Source: Staphylococcus sp.
GTDB taxonomy: Bacteria > Bacteroidota > Bacteroidia > Bacteroidales > Muribaculaceae
Assembly (NCBI GenBank): GCA_023665865.1
Contig: JAMPDC010000001.1
Coordinates: forward strand, 88,134 to 152,133
Direction of reading: 5' to 3'
Length of the DNA: 64,000 nucleotides
Made by a program: the position numbers and the translations under genes. Position 1 is the stretch's first letter, and each line of letters opens with the position of its first letter. The notes below the pieces were generated by a model that worked only from the letters and a program-made list of their open reading frames with translations, was not told the DNA's origin and ran no database searches. Shown here in pieces: positions 54,201 to 63,312 of the stretch.

Positions 54201-56964
54201 GACTGAATCCTTCCGAGACAAACTTGTGCCCGGAAGCGAAGAGACATGGACATTCCGCATTGTCGACGGATCGGCAAATGGTGTGAAAGCCGCTGTCATA
54301 CTCGATATGTATAATACGGCTCTTGATGCACTTGCATCTTACTCTCTTGATTTATATCCCACATCAGACCGAAACCGTCTGTACTATTCATGGGATCAAC
54401 CGGCCCTGAATCAGACAAACTCATTTAACTTCGAAGGCATAACGCCAAAGTCTCTTTCCTCTCCATACTTAGGCACTCCTGATTTTTATACCTACGGTCA
54501 GCCTTGGATTGGAAGTTTAATGATAAGAGGGAATATGGCAATGGCTAAAATGGCCCTTGGGGCTAGAAGCGCATCGCAGACAAATGGTAAGTATGAATCT
54601 GACGCCATGGTTACTACTGAAGAAGCAGTTTATGAAGTCATGTCATCAGCCGATAGCGGTGCGGCACCTGAAGCCGCTCCTGAAAAAGAAACAGGAATAC
54701 AGTCTCAGGAGATTCCATTCTCGTATCGTGAACGTGAAGTAGCGCTTGCGTTCTTCCGTCCTATGCTCACGAGCGATGAGAACGGACATCTGTCATTCAC
54801 ATTTACTGTGCCTAATGCCAATACGACATGGGGGTTCAAGGCGCTTGCCTACACAGACTCTCTCATCTCGACCAACTTCTCGGCCAGTGTGATAGCCAAC
54901 AAACCGGTCATGGTGCAACCCAACCTGCCGCGCTTCCTGCGTGCCGGTGACTCTGTCGTTGTCAAAGCCTCAGTCATGAACAACAGCGACTCCGAGCAAT
55001 CTGTCGTAACGACTATTGAAATATTCGATGCAACTACAGGGAAAACTCTTAGTAAGTATGACAAGACAGACGTTATTGCAGCCGGTTCATCGGTAGTCGT
55101 AGAGAACTCGTTTGAAGCGCCAACCGACAAACCATTCATCGGCTACCGCATCAAATCGTCAACCGAAGACTTTGCGGATGGAGAACAGACGCTGCTCCCG
55201 GTTCTTCCTGCGGTAGCTCCCGTCATTGACTCATATCCTTTCTATATCACCCCGGCAGATAAAGATTTTTCAATGGCTCTCCCACAGGTTCCCACTGACG
55301 CCCGCGTAAGCCTCCAATTCTGCGAGAATCCGACATGGTATGTTGTCACAGCCCTTCCCGGCTTGCTTGACATCAACGCTTCTACGGCCAACGAGGCTGC
55401 CGCATCAATCTTCTCTGCCGCTATAGCTTCAGGACTGCTACGCGATAATCCGTCCATTGCTGAAGCATTGAAAGCTTGGTCGGAGAGCGACAAGAGCGAC
55501 GGCACTCTGACCTCCATGCTTCAGAAAAACGAAGATCTCAAGCAAGTGCTGCTTGCATCGACGCCATGGATGCTCGATGCGAAGAACGACAGTGAACGTA
55601 TGAGCCGCCTCTCATTGCTTTTCGACTCAAAGACTGTTTCGACTGCGATCAAGGACAATATCTCGATGCTCAAAAAGCTATCACGCGGAGGTGGTGGATG
55701 GGCATGGAACTCCTACTGTAACGAACCATCAATGTGGGCCACTGAAAATGTGCTTCTACTATTCGGCGAACTCCTCAAACTGGGTTATCTCCCTGAATCC
55801 AAGGATTTATCGGATATGATCCTCAAATCTATCAAATGGATTGATTCTGAAACGGCGCAGCGCTATAAGAAAGCCCCTGATTCGGACTATTCTCTCTACA
55901 TCTTCCTCCGCGACAATTTCAAGAAGATGAAAAATGTACCGGCTGTCAACAGCAGGATTGTCAACGCTACCACCCAACGCATCCTTTCCAAATGGAAGAA
56001 TGTGTCCACAACGATGAAGGGTATTTATGCCATTATCCTTGCCAACAATGGTCAACCGGCAGTCGCCAAGACCATCCTCGCCTCCTTGCGTGAATACTCA
56101 ACCTACTCCCCGGCCAAAGGAATGTGGTGGCCATCGCTCGACGATATGACTGTATGGTCGATGGATAAGATCGGAGCTACAAGCATCCTGCTCGATGCGT
56201 TTGCAACCGTCGAGCCCGGATGTCAGGATATTGACCGCATTCGCCAGTGGCTTATTCTGCAGAAAGAAGCCAAAGACTGGGGTACATCTGTCACTACTTC
56301 AAGCGTCGTGGCAAGCATCCTGTCGACTTCATCCAGATGGATCGCTCCGGCCGGAGGTGCCGTGGTCACTGTTGCAGGCAAAAAAGTAGAACCGACAGAC
56401 ATTAACCGTTTCACAGGATATTTCCGCACCACTGTTCCCCTCACAGAGAAATCGAAAGGAGATCTGAAAGTGACGCGAAAAAGCGACAGTCCGGCATGGG
56501 GAGCACTCTACTATCTCTACACAGACTCAATGACAACAACCAAAGCCCATGCCTGTGATGATCTGTCGGTTGAAAAGCGACTGATTGTCGACAAGAATTA
56601 TACCGATTCGCTGTGTGTCGGCGACAAAGTGACCGTGCAGCTCACGCTCAAAGTCGGCCGCGACATGGACTATGTCACAGTTGTTGATGAACGTCCGGCT
56701 TGCTACGAACCCGTAGAGCAAATCCCTGCCCCACTCTATTCGGAGGGTATCTGCTTCTACCGCGAGAACAAAGACGCATCCACAAGGCTCTTCATCACAC
56801 ATCTGCCTAAGGGTGTCTATATCCTCACCTACGATGTTTGGGCCAACAATGCCGGAAGTTTTGCTTCGGGAGTTGCGACCGTACAGAGCCAGTATGCTCC
56901 ACAGCTTACAGCCCATAGCTCCGGTTCCCGTATAGACGTTAGCGAAGGAGATCAAAAACAGTAA
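51265..56964 (+). CDS. Alpha-2-macroglobulin-like giant exported protein
   Basis: 1899 residues. Signal peptide MRTGKLFFVLLTFLYLIVYN..., no lipobox. A helical N-terminal part (to about 370) leads to MG-type beta-sandwiches (about 370-1130; MG2 near 466-570 with KLWALDAMTGAPIQGAEIHV), the A2M domain near 1150-1260 (REREVALAFFRPMLTSDENG, NTTWGFKALAYTDSLIS), and an alpha-alpha toroid near 1350-1700 (GGGGWAWNSYCNEPSMWATE, quoted as GGGWAWNSYC). The thioester CxEQ motif is absent: that place reads INASTANEAAAS. Such proteins are thought to trap proteases or guard the envelope. It lies 102 bp after the LTxxQ gene and may be in its operon. Confidence 0.88.
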   Translation: MRTGKLFFVLLTFLYLIVYNSMETHAITKPDFAYPKTVSENAEKSLSAALHANDGEAITRALINYYIAEVKIDKSNTQSAINKIDSIAATSSDPVLKSILSTLQADIYMAYYLNDRWKYNSRSLPLTPLPADITEWSGEQFKAHIISLISAAMSHEAELKKVPISAYESVITNDGSPRSVASLRLMGIYYPTLFDFVASTSVSILKKLQPSQTFLSWGLLTRHNLYISFPFTKYDPVVSQILGIYASLLKFHETGSAPFINTDVNRIKFVTDHIYRDYSSDSSSSETDNRKIQLLKDLYQECRQSEFSGDILLAIYESFGFQQKTVADKKWLYANIEHNIESFKAYPRRNELINYANSLKKKSVSITYPTVAAPGVPVKFNLDLNNVSTGKIYVFDVSTSPVTATSVNNLPARSSAIAVIPFKSPNLNQTPFADKIEVEYTFPKIGSYVAIASFDGEATNPGRIFYPKIHITHYSLASSRFDTTKLWALDAMTGAPIQGAEIHVSTRKNRQRIESIIGKTNADGSLITDKYGDAWMTYAGDKYAMPLYTYNVHNTPEAPSWRMTADGFSSLAIYHPGDSVEWMAIVYEYCGTDHRVVANKKVTAVLYDASHNPLDTLSLTTDDFGRVTGTFTLPEDCLSGHFTISINEFMSLFSFMVSDYKLPSFFVDIEPAENDTPALGDVTLKGKVKTYSGFPLADAKLRVTLYAAPSLFYWYNRSNPVEFQTIDAETDVNGNFEIVLTKDILDLSPIPAPIFTAKVSALSETGESQEKEVRFVTSKKYSIRTSIPENINVATPSTQIKAQVVDYRDSIVSMPIDIAISKDSTLRFSGKISADSAAIDLTGLPSGKYDLKLSLADADMASSVTKTVVLYRPTDRETPVPGTLLWYPETQINIDVDGSGSWLYAVDCPTNLLVTIHDDDKILSQRWIKTAKGMTTLPLHLPEGIDLATVDIALTGNYRSATASLKLKRDITKKSIRFKTESFRDKLVPGSEETWTFRIVDGSANGVKAAVILDMYNTALDALASYSLDLYPTSDRNRLYYSWDQPALNQTNSFNFEGITPKSLSSPYLGTPDFYTYGQPWIGSLMIRGNMAMAKMALGARSASQTNGKYESDAMVTTEEAVYEVMSSADSGAAPEAAPEKETGIQSQEIPFSYREREVALAFFRPMLTSDENGHLSFTFTVPNANTTWGFKALAYTDSLISTNFSASVIANKPVMVQPNLPRFLRAGDSVVVKASVMNNSDSEQSVVTTIEIFDATTGKTLSKYDKTDVIAAGSSVVVENSFEAPTDKPFIGYRIKSSTEDFADGEQTLLPVLPAVAPVIDSYPFYITPADKDFSMALPQVPTDARVSLQFCENPTWYVVTALPGLLDINASTANEAAASIFSAAIASGLLRDNPSIAEALKAWSESDKSDGTLTSMLQKNEDLKQVLLASTPWMLDAKNDSERMSRLSLLFDSKTVSTAIKDNISMLKKLSRGGGGWAWNSYCNEPSMWATENVLLLFGELLKLGYLPESKDLSDMILKSIKWIDSETAQRYKKAPDSDYSLYIFLRDNFKKMKNVPAVNSRIVNATTQRILSKWKNVSTTMKGIYAIILANNGQPAVAKTILASLREYSTYSPAKGMWWPSLDDMTVWSMDKIGATSILLDAFATVEPGCQDIDRIRQWLILQKEAKDWGTSVTTSSVVASILSTSSRWIAPAGGAVVTVAGKKVEPTDINRFTGYFRTTVPLTEKSKGDLKVTRKSDSPAWGALYYLYTDSMTTTKAHACDDLSVEKRLIVDKNYTDSLCVGDKVTVQLTLKVGRDMDYVTVVDERPACYEPVEQIPAPLYSEGICFYRENKDASTRLFITHLPKGVYILTYDVWANNAGSFASGVATVQSQYAPQLTAHSSGSRIDVSEGDQKQ

Positions 56965-56984
56965 CTGGACATAAACCTAAACGA

Positions 56985-57019
56985 AATAGGCCATCGGATT
57001 TTAGTTCCGATGGCCTATT
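56985..57019. terminator. Two-way terminator between the macroglobulin gene and pfp
   Basis: AATAGGCCATCGGA (56985-56998) pairs perfectly with TCCGATGGCCTATT (57006-57019), loop of 7 bases. Confidence 0.85.
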
Positions 57020-57060
57020 CATATTTTATCAAATCCGGAATCTAAGTCCCGGAACTGACA

Positions 57061-58716
57061 TTAGTATTTGCGGCGTTTCTGCTCGTAGACAAGAGTGAGA
57101 GAAGGCTGGTCGCAAACTTCGCTCGGACCGAAATATTGAATCGGGCCGGGATATGTATAGCATGTACCGCGCTTCCACTCATCACGATGCTTTGCGAATT
57201 TGAGGAAGGGAGCTCCGTCAAGCTCAACGAGAGCCTTGCGGATCACAGGCTTCATCTCGCCATGGCGACGTTCCATATTCATCATCATAGTGATGGGAAT
57301 ACCACCTGCAACCCAGTTGATGGGAGCGAAAGTCAGGTTGCGGAGGCTTGACATATAGCCGGTCTTTCCTGCAGCGATAAGACAAGCTGCAGTGTAGCCG
57401 AGAGCATAGCAGTAGTTCGCATCGAAGTTCGAGGGATCGGCACAACGGCCTTCGTAGCCGAAGAAGTGGTGCATAGTCGAATACTTGCCATTATACTTGC
57501 CTTCAGCAGCGAGTTGCTCCAGACGCTTGCCCACCATTTCGGAGAGAAGCTTCTCGGTTTCGATGAGTGATACCTGCACGTTGCCATGGGGGTCACGGTC
57601 AAGAGTGAGCTGACGGGCAACACCTGCGGGAAGTGACTCGTAGGTCTTCGCATTTGCCTCACTGAGCTGACCGATCACCCACTCGCGCTGCTTTTCAGGA
57701 TCAATGGCAGCAAACTCGGCAGCCTTAGCTGCGAGGAGATCGTTGAGCTCGGCGATGAGAGCCTTAACTGCGGGAATAAACTCGATAAGACCTTCGGGGA
57801 TGAGGACAACACCATAGTTATTGCCATCCTCAGCTCGAGCTACAACTGCCTGTGCAATATCGTCGACAACCTGATCGAGAGTGAGGTTCTTTGCCTCAAC
57901 TTCTTCGGAAACTATGCAGACGTTGGGCTGGCACTGGAGAGCACATTCGAGTGCGATGTGAGAGGCAGAACGGCCCATGAGCTTGATGAAGTGCCAATAC
58001 TTTTTAGCCGAGTTACAGTCGCGCTGGATATTACCGATCACCTCAGAGTAGACTTTAGTTGCAGTGTCGAAACCGAATGAAGTCTCGATCACGTCATTCT
58101 TGAGGTCGCCGTCGATAGTCTTCGGCACACCGATTACCTGCACACCGGCATCTATAGCCTTGTAATACTCGGCAAGGATAGCGGCATTAGTGTTGGAGTC
58201 GTCGCCACCGATTATGACAAGAGCCTTGATATCAAGTTCGCGGAGAATCTCGAGCCCCTTGTCAAACTGTTCCTTGGTCTCAAGTTTTGTACGGCCTGAA
58301 CCGATTATGTCGAAACCGCCAGTATTGCGGTATTCATTTATAATCTCAGCTGTGAGTTCTTTATATTTATGATCCACAAGACCACCGGGGCCCATGAGGA
58401 AACCATAGAGACGACTATTGCGGTTGATGTTTTTGATACCGTCAAAGAGACCGCTGATCACATTGTGACCGCCGGGGGCCTGACCGCCCGAAAGGATAAC
58501 ACCGACATTGATAGCGGGCATCGAATCATCGACGGGAGCTTTTTCAAAACGGATCTCGGGGAGACCATAGGTGTTGGGGAATAACTTCTGAATGTCTTCC
58601 TGATTATCTGCCGACTGTGTAGGCTGGCCTTCTACCACTTTCACACCACCTGTAAGCACGATAGGGAGTTGTGGCTTGTAAGCCGCACGTGCTTGTTGCA
58701 AAGCGCTTTTTTTCAT
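57061..58716 (-). CDS. pfp: PPi-dependent phosphofructokinase
   Basis: Uses pyrophosphate to phosphorylate fructose 6-phosphate, reversibly, in glycolysis. 551 residues, the long (plant beta-subunit-like) class. [14 protein letters not shown] is near 72-85; GGDDSN at 170-175 has Asp where ATP enzymes have Gly, the mark of PPi use; PKTIDGDL is at 198-205; [11 protein letters not shown] and the C-terminal [15 protein letters not shown] follow. Promoter at 58805-58835 with GAACTTTG in place of TAnnTTTG and an exact 20-base spacer to TTG. Confidence 0.95.
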   Translation of the reverse strand: MKKSALQQARAAYKPQLPIVLTGGVKVVEGQPTQSADNQEDIQKLFPNTYGLPEIRFEKAPVDDSMPAINVGVILSGGQAPGGHNVISGLFDGIKNINRNSRLYGFLMGPGGLVDHKYKELTAEIINEYRNTGGFDIIGSGRTKLETKEQFDKGLEILRELDIKALVIIGGDDSNTNAAILAEYYKAIDAGVQVIGVPKTIDGDLKNDVIETSFGFDTATKVYSEVIGNIQRDCNSAKKYWHFIKLMGRSASHIALECALQCQPNVCIVSEEVEAKNLTLDQVVDDIAQAVVARAEDGNNYGVVLIPEGLIEFIPAVKALIAELNDLLAAKAAEFAAIDPEKQREWVIGQLSEANAKTYESLPAGVARQLTLDRDPHGNVQVSLIETEKLLSEMVGKRLEQLAAEGKYNGKYSTMHHFFGYEGRCADPSNFDANYCYALGYTAACLIAAGKTGYMSSLRNLTFAPINWVAGGIPITMMMNMERRHGEMKPVIRKALVELDGAPFLKFAKHRDEWKRGTCYTYPGPIQYFGPSEVCDQPSLTLVYEQKRRKY

Positions 58717-58804
58717 CTGTGAATTTATTAGGATTTAATATCAACAATATACAATATTAGAGACAGTTATCTATACTGACCCTCATGGCGGGCCATGTAT
58801 AGTG

Positions 58805-58835
58805 CAAAGTTCGCAAATTTTTTGCAAATAATCAA
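58805..58835 (-). promoter_or_regulatory. Promoter of pfp
   Basis: Minus-strand TTG at 58833-58835, 20 bases, then GAACTTTG at 58805-58812 (one change from consensus). Confidence 0.55.
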
Positions 58836-59204
58836 GCCTATGATAAAATCAGAGTCAGCTTGAATGATAAAGGAGAGTGATTATGGTTAAAATATGCAAA
58901 TTATTGTAAATACACAAATATTCGTAATATGGTAAATTCATCTATTATTCAACCTATTAACAACACAATAATTACTATCCGTTTTAACAATTACTTCCCT
59001 CATCACATTCACATTGAGCCGATATTTATTGCACAAAATATTTTCAGTGTGCAGAAAACAGTTAATTTGTTTTAATTTTTGTATTTTAAATCTCTATTTT
59101 GGGTGTTTTTATTAACATTTAGATTCTCAGTGCTAAAAACTGTTACACTACGCTTCTAAAACCTTTATAAAGGTCAATATCCCATGTCTCAACATTTTGC
59201 GATT

Positions 59205-59234
59205 TTGCCATATCTCGGATAATTCGTAATTTTG
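59205..59234 (+). promoter_or_regulatory. Promoter of the NlpC/P60 gene
   Basis: TTG 59205-59207, 19 bases, TAATTTTG 59227-59234; leader near 65 nt. Confidence 0.68.
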
Positions 59235-59306
59235 CATCGTTGAAATAAAAAATCAGCCAACCTGTTTATTACATTAAATTAAGAAAAAAATTACTCAGCA
59301 TACTCA

Positions 59307-59936
59307 ATGAACAAGCTCATAGCCATCCTCTCCACAATCCTCCTCATGCAACTTGCAGGCGCTATGTCAGTCAAAGCTGACAATCCAACTCCCTACAAAC
59401 TTCCCTCGGCTCACACCGAAGCGATTGAAAACAGTATTGTGATGGAACCAAGCTTTGAATCAGTACGCGAGTTCTCACCTTTCTCACAAGCTGAGATTAC
59501 CAATCCGAACAACACTAACGAGACTCTCATCAACGAACTTACAGAATTTGCTGCCAAATATCTCGGCACCCGTTATCGCCGCGGCAGCGCAAGCCCCAAA
59601 GGTTTTGACTGCTCAGGATTCGTTGGTTTCATCTATAAGCATTTCGGCATCAACCTTAGCCGTTCGTCAAGCACTCAATACAGAGAGCTCAACGAAAAGG
59701 TTGACCGCAACGATCTTCGCCCTGGTGATCTCATGTTTTTCTCAGGTCGTGCCGGAAACCGCAACAATGTCGGGCATGTAGCTATGGTTGTTGACGTTAA
59801 CCCGGACGGTTCATGCACGTTCATCCACGCATCCTCGTCGAAAGGTGTTACTTATCAGAAATTCCCTGACGGTGGATACTACTCAAAACGCTATATTGGA
59901 GCAAAGCGTGTGATCCCGACTGCCCCCGAAGCCTAA
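59307..59936 (+). CDS. NlpC/P60 (C40) cell-wall peptidase
   Basis: 209 residues. Signal peptide MNKLIAILSTILLMQLAGAMSVKA, a 50-residue linker, then the C40 catalytic domain from about 75. The triad is Cys102 in GFDCSGFVGFIY, His157 in NNVGHVAMVVD and His174 in FIHASSS. DLRPGDLMFFSG is the usual strand before the His. It cuts stem peptides of peptidoglycan, most often the gamma-D-Glu-DAP bond. No SH3 wall-binding domain is present. Monocistronic. Confidence 0.94.
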   Translation: MNKLIAILSTILLMQLAGAMSVKADNPTPYKLPSAHTEAIENSIVMEPSFESVREFSPFSQAEITNPNNTNETLINELTEFAAKYLGTRYRRGSASPKGFDCSGFVGFIYKHFGINLSRSSSTQYRELNEKVDRNDLRPGDLMFFSGRAGNRNNVGHVAMVVDVNPDGSCTFIHASSSKGVTYQKFPDGGYYSKRYIGAKRVIPTAPEA

Positions 59937-60020
59937 TATTAAAGAATTGTTTCCTTTACATAACTCTGATCAAGACAAAAAACAAAATATTTTTCAGACA
60001 TCAGACATAGATAGAAAGAC

Positions 60021-60055
60021 AAACCTCACGACACCGAGACGGTATCGTGAGGTTT
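60021..60055. terminator. Two-way terminator after the NlpC/P60 gene
   Basis: AAACCTCACGACACCG (60021-60036) pairs with CGGTATCGTGAGGTTT (60040-60055), one mismatch, 3-base loop. Shared with the convergent DUF1015 gene. Confidence 0.88.
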
Positions 60056-60090
60056 AAATTTACATAGAGACGACTCTAAATTGCTTAAGA

Positions 60091-61335
60091 TCAGTCGAGA
60101 CGATGGATAATGAGACCCGAACGCAGTTTCGGTTCAAACCATGTAGTCTTCGGAGGCATGATGTTGCCGGAATCGGCAATATCCATCAGTTGCTTCATCG
60201 ATACAGGATAGAGAGCAAGAGCCACAGCCATTTCACCCGAATCGACCCTTTGCTTGAGCTCTCCGAGGCCACGGATGCCACCGACAAAATCAATGCGCTT
60301 GTCGCTACGGAGGTCAGTGATGCCGAGAATGTCGCGCAGGATTAGATCGCTCGAGATGGTGACGTCGAGCACACCGATCGGATCATTGTCATTATATGTA
60401 CCCGGTTTGGCTGTCAGAGAATACCACTTTCCACCAAGATAGAGTGAAAAATTGTGGAGTGTGTCAGGACGGTACTCATCCGCACCCTTTTCCTCTACAA
60501 TAAAATTCTGGGCGATCCGGCTCAGGAATTCCTCGGGGGTAAGACCATTGAGATCTTTCACCACACGGTTGTAGTCGATGATATTGAGGTGTGATGCAGG
60601 AAATGCCACCGCAAGGAAATAGTTATACTCCTCATCACCGGAATGATTCGGGTTTTGCTGAGCTTTTTCGTGTCCGACAAGAGCGGCGGCAGCTGAACGA
60701 TGATGGCCATCAGCGATATAGAGATACGGGATTTTCTCAAACTCCTCGGTTATGGTCCGGATCATAGCGGGATCCTCAACGACCCAGAAATGATGTCCGA
60801 ATCCATCAGGTGCGATGAAATCATATTCAGGCTGACCGGCAGTCACAGTGTCGATGACATGCTGAAGGGCGGGATTGTCGGGGAACGCGAAGAAAACAGG
60901 CTCGATATTGGCATTGTTGATGCGGACATGCTTCATGCGATCCTCCTCCTTGTCACGGCGTGTAAGCTCATGCTTTTTGATACGCCCTTCCATATAGTCG
61001 GCAACATTGGCTGCGACGACAATACCATATTGGGTACGGCCATTCATGGTCTGTGCATAGATATAGTAATGCTCCTTATCGTCCTGCACAAGCCAACCGT
61101 TCTTGCAGAAGGCATTGAAATTCTCGACAGCCTTGTCATAGACTTTAGGATCATGCTCGTCAGTCCCGGCTTCGAAATCAATCTCAGGTTTTATGATGTG
61201 GTAGAGAGAACGCGGATTACCCTCAGCTTCCTTACGGGCCTCGTCGGAATTGAGTACGTCATAGGGGCGTGATGCCACTTCAGTGACCATCTCACGCGGA
61301 GGGCGGATGCCCTTGAATGGTTTAACTTTTGCCAT
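60091..61335 (-). CDS. DUF1015 family protein
   Basis: 414 residues starting MAKVKPFKGIRPPREM, typical of the family. Conserved parts are SRPYDVLNSDEAR, NPRSLYHIIKPE, RRDKEEDRMKH near 125, and YLYIADGHHRSAAAALVGHE near 205, which looks like an active or binding site. No signal peptide. In other Bacteroidetes this gene tends to follow serC and serA, which suggests a role near serine metabolism, but those genes are not here. It follows purA by 105 bp. Confidence 0.88.
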   Translation of the reverse strand: MAKVKPFKGIRPPREMVTEVASRPYDVLNSDEARKEAEGNPRSLYHIIKPEIDFEAGTDEHDPKVYDKAVENFNAFCKNGWLVQDDKEHYYIYAQTMNGRTQYGIVVAANVADYMEGRIKKHELTRRDKEEDRMKHVRINNANIEPVFFAFPDNPALQHVIDTVTAGQPEYDFIAPDGFGHHFWVVEDPAMIRTITEEFEKIPYLYIADGHHRSAAAALVGHEKAQQNPNHSGDEEYNYFLAVAFPASHLNIIDYNRVVKDLNGLTPEEFLSRIAQNFIVEEKGADEYRPDTLHNFSLYLGGKWYSLTAKPGTYNDNDPIGVLDVTISSDLILRDILGITDLRSDKRIDFVGGIRGLGELKQRVDSGEMAVALALYPVSMKQLMDIADSGNIMPPKTTWFEPKLRSGLIIHRLD

Positions 61336-61440
61336 GGTTTAGAGGTTAACGTGAATTAATATGTTTAGATAAGGTTAGAGTGAAATCTCTGGCAAAATGA
61401 GAAAATGTGAGGAGAGAGGAGAGTGGCATGAAGGCTATTG

Positions 61441-62715
61441 TCAAGCCTTTCTGTCGCGTATGATTGTCTGCTTGCGGTCAGGACCGATAGAGACGATGGT
61501 GATCGGAGTGGCAAGTTCCTTTTCGAGGAATGTGATATAATCCTTGAACTGCTGAGGGAACTCGCTTTCGCTCTGCATCTTTGTCATGTCAGTCTTCCAG
61601 CCGGGAAGAGTAGCGTAGACCGGTTCGATATCCTCCTCAATCGAATAAGGGAACTGGGTTGTCTCAATACCCTTGACCTTATAAGCGACACAAGCCTTGA
61701 TCTCATCGAAATCATCAAGGACATCGCTCTTCATCATGATGAGCTGTGTGACACCGTTGAGCATGATAGCATAGCGGAGAGCCACGAGGTCTATCCAACC
61801 GCAGCGGCGCTCACGTCCGGTGACAGCACCATATTCGTGACCGAGATCACGGATGCGCTTACCGGTAACATCAAAAAGCTCGGTCGGGAAAGGTCCGCTA
61901 CCGACACGGGTGCAGTAAGCTTTGAAGATACCAAACACTTCCCCGATCTTGTTGGGAGCCACGCCGAGGCCTGAGCATGCGCCTGCGCTGATTGTGTTTG
62001 ATGAAGTCACGAATGGATATGAACCGAAGTCAATATCGAGGAGTGTGCCCTGTGCGCCTTCACACAATACACTCTTACCCTCGCTTAGCAACTGGTTGAT
62101 GAGAAATTCCGAGTCAACAATGCCAAATCCTTTAAGATAGACAATAGCATCCATCCATTTCTCCTCAAGTTCATTGAGATTCTCAGGCTTGGCACCGAGA
62201 GCTTCAAGCTGATCTATGTGACGCTGACGGAGAGCGGAATACTTTTCCTTGAAATTGTGGAACACATCGCCCAGACGCAAACCGTTGCGCGAGATTTTGT
62301 CAGTATAAGTCGGACCGATGCCTTTGCCTGTGGTGCCGATCTTCTTACCTCCCTTGGCCTTTTCGTTGGCAGCGTCGAGCAGACGGTGGGTCGGAGTGAT
62401 GAGATGGACTTTCTTTGAAATCTTAAGGATTGAACGAAGATCCACACCGCTCTTCTCAAGCTCTTCAGCCTCCTGCTTGAACAACACGGGGTCAAGCACT
62501 ACGCCATTGCCTATGATATTGATCTGACCATGCTGGAAAATACCTGAGGGTATTGAACGGAGGACATATTTTTTGCCTTCAAACTCAAGAGTGTGACCGG
62601 CGTTAGGGCCACCCTGAAAACGGGCTACGGCATCGTAGCGCGGTGTCAGGACATCCACAACCTTACCTTTTCCTTCGTCTCCCCACTGGAGGCCGAGAAG
62701 CACATCAACTTTCAT
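61441..62715 (-). CDS. purA: Adenylosuccinate synthetase
   Basis: GTP-dependent joining of IMP and aspartate, the first step from IMP to AMP. 424 residues. GLQWGDEGKGKVVD is at residues 8-21, the IMP loop GGPNAGHT near 35-42, GTTGKGIGPTYTDK near 125, and EGAQGTLLDIDFGSYPFVTSS (quoted as GAQGTLLDIDFG). Nothing like a -7 box lies in the 49 bp before it, so it is probably co-transcribed with the Fur-family gene, an order I recall from Bacteroides. Confidence 0.97.
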   Translation of the reverse strand: MKVDVLLGLQWGDEGKGKVVDVLTPRYDAVARFQGGPNAGHTLEFEGKKYVLRSIPSGIFQHGQINIIGNGVVLDPVLFKQEAEELEKSGVDLRSILKISKKVHLITPTHRLLDAANEKAKGGKKIGTTGKGIGPTYTDKISRNGLRLGDVFHNFKEKYSALRQRHIDQLEALGAKPENLNELEEKWMDAIVYLKGFGIVDSEFLINQLLSEGKSVLCEGAQGTLLDIDFGSYPFVTSSNTISAGACSGLGVAPNKIGEVFGIFKAYCTRVGSGPFPTELFDVTGKRIRDLGHEYGAVTGRERRCGWIDLVALRYAIMLNGVTQLIMMKSDVLDDFDEIKACVAYKVKGIETTQFPYSIEEDIEPVYATLPGWKTDMTKMQSESEFPQQFKDYITFLEKELATPITIVSIGPDRKQTIIRDRKA

Positions 62716-62764
62716 GTTACTATAATTCTATTTTATATTTATTGTGTAATGAATTTTTCCTATA

Positions 62765-63226
62765 TCACTTTTTCGGTCTGCCTCCGCCACGGCAACGCGA
62801 ACAGATGCCATGGATGTAGAGATCAAAACCGTTCATGGTAAACGAGGGGTAGCGTCTCAGTTTCAGAAGCTTCACCAGCTGCGCGTCGCGGAGCTCCTTG
62901 ACCTTTCCACACCGCGAGCACACGAGTGTCAAGTGTTCATCTGCCCGTGTCGCCGCTTCATAAGTATCGACTCCGTCTTCCGAAGGGCGCTTTCTGACAA
63001 TACCGACAGTCTCAAGGAGTTTGAGAGTATTGTAGACGGTTCCTTGGCTCAGACGTAGCCCGTCATCGGTAAGCGATCGCAGAAGGGCGGCCGGCGTGAA
63101 ACTTCCACGTAGCTCCATCACCTTGTGGAGAATCATCATGCGCTCAGAGGTGCAACGCAGATGATGCTGAGACAAATAGTGAAGCAATCGGCTTTCAGCT
63201 TCTGATTTTTGCTTTTCCTCGTTCAT
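62765..63226 (-). CDS. Fur family transcriptional regulator
   Basis: 153 residues from ATG 63226 (MNEEKQKSEAESRLL); a frame one codon longer would use TTG. Winged helix at about 10-85 (CTSERMMILHKVMEL, LSQGTVYNTLKLLETVGIV), then the dimer domain with two structural-zinc CxxC pairs: Cys103/Cys106 and Cys142/Cys145. The canonical HHDH iron-site run is reduced to RADEHL, so it may be a PerR or other subtype. Its promoter ends 7 bases before the ATG, so the message has almost no leader. Confidence 0.9.
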   Translation of the reverse strand: MNEEKQKSEAESRLLHYLSQHHLRCTSERMMILHKVMELRGSFTPAALLRSLTDDGLRLSQGTVYNTLKLLETVGIVRKRPSEDGVDTYEAATRADEHLTLVCSRCGKVKELRDAQLVKLLKLRRYPSFTMNGFDLYIHGICSRCRGGGRPKK

Positions 63227-63233
63227 CAATCGA

Positions 63234-63264
63234 CAAAATTACAATTCATAGTGAAAATTTCCAA
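63234..63264 (-). promoter_or_regulatory. Promoter of the Fur-family gene
   Basis: Minus-strand TTG 63262-63264, exactly 20 bases, TAATTTTG 63234-63241. The predicted start is within about three bases of the ATG at 63226. Confidence 0.72.
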
Positions 63265-63312
63265 ATTTTCGCATGATGAAAAGGCAGAAATGACATAAAA
63301 ACCATTGCAAAT

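Larger units (their letters stand above)
58717..59306. other. AT-rich divergent intergenic region
   Basis: 590 bases with no protein frame. It contains the pfp promoter at 58805-58835 and the NlpC/P60 promoter at 59205-59234. Between them (58840-59200) the sequence is very AT-rich with one short hairpin (GCACA near 59032 with TGTGC near 59050) and nothing else I can name. Confidence 0.7.
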
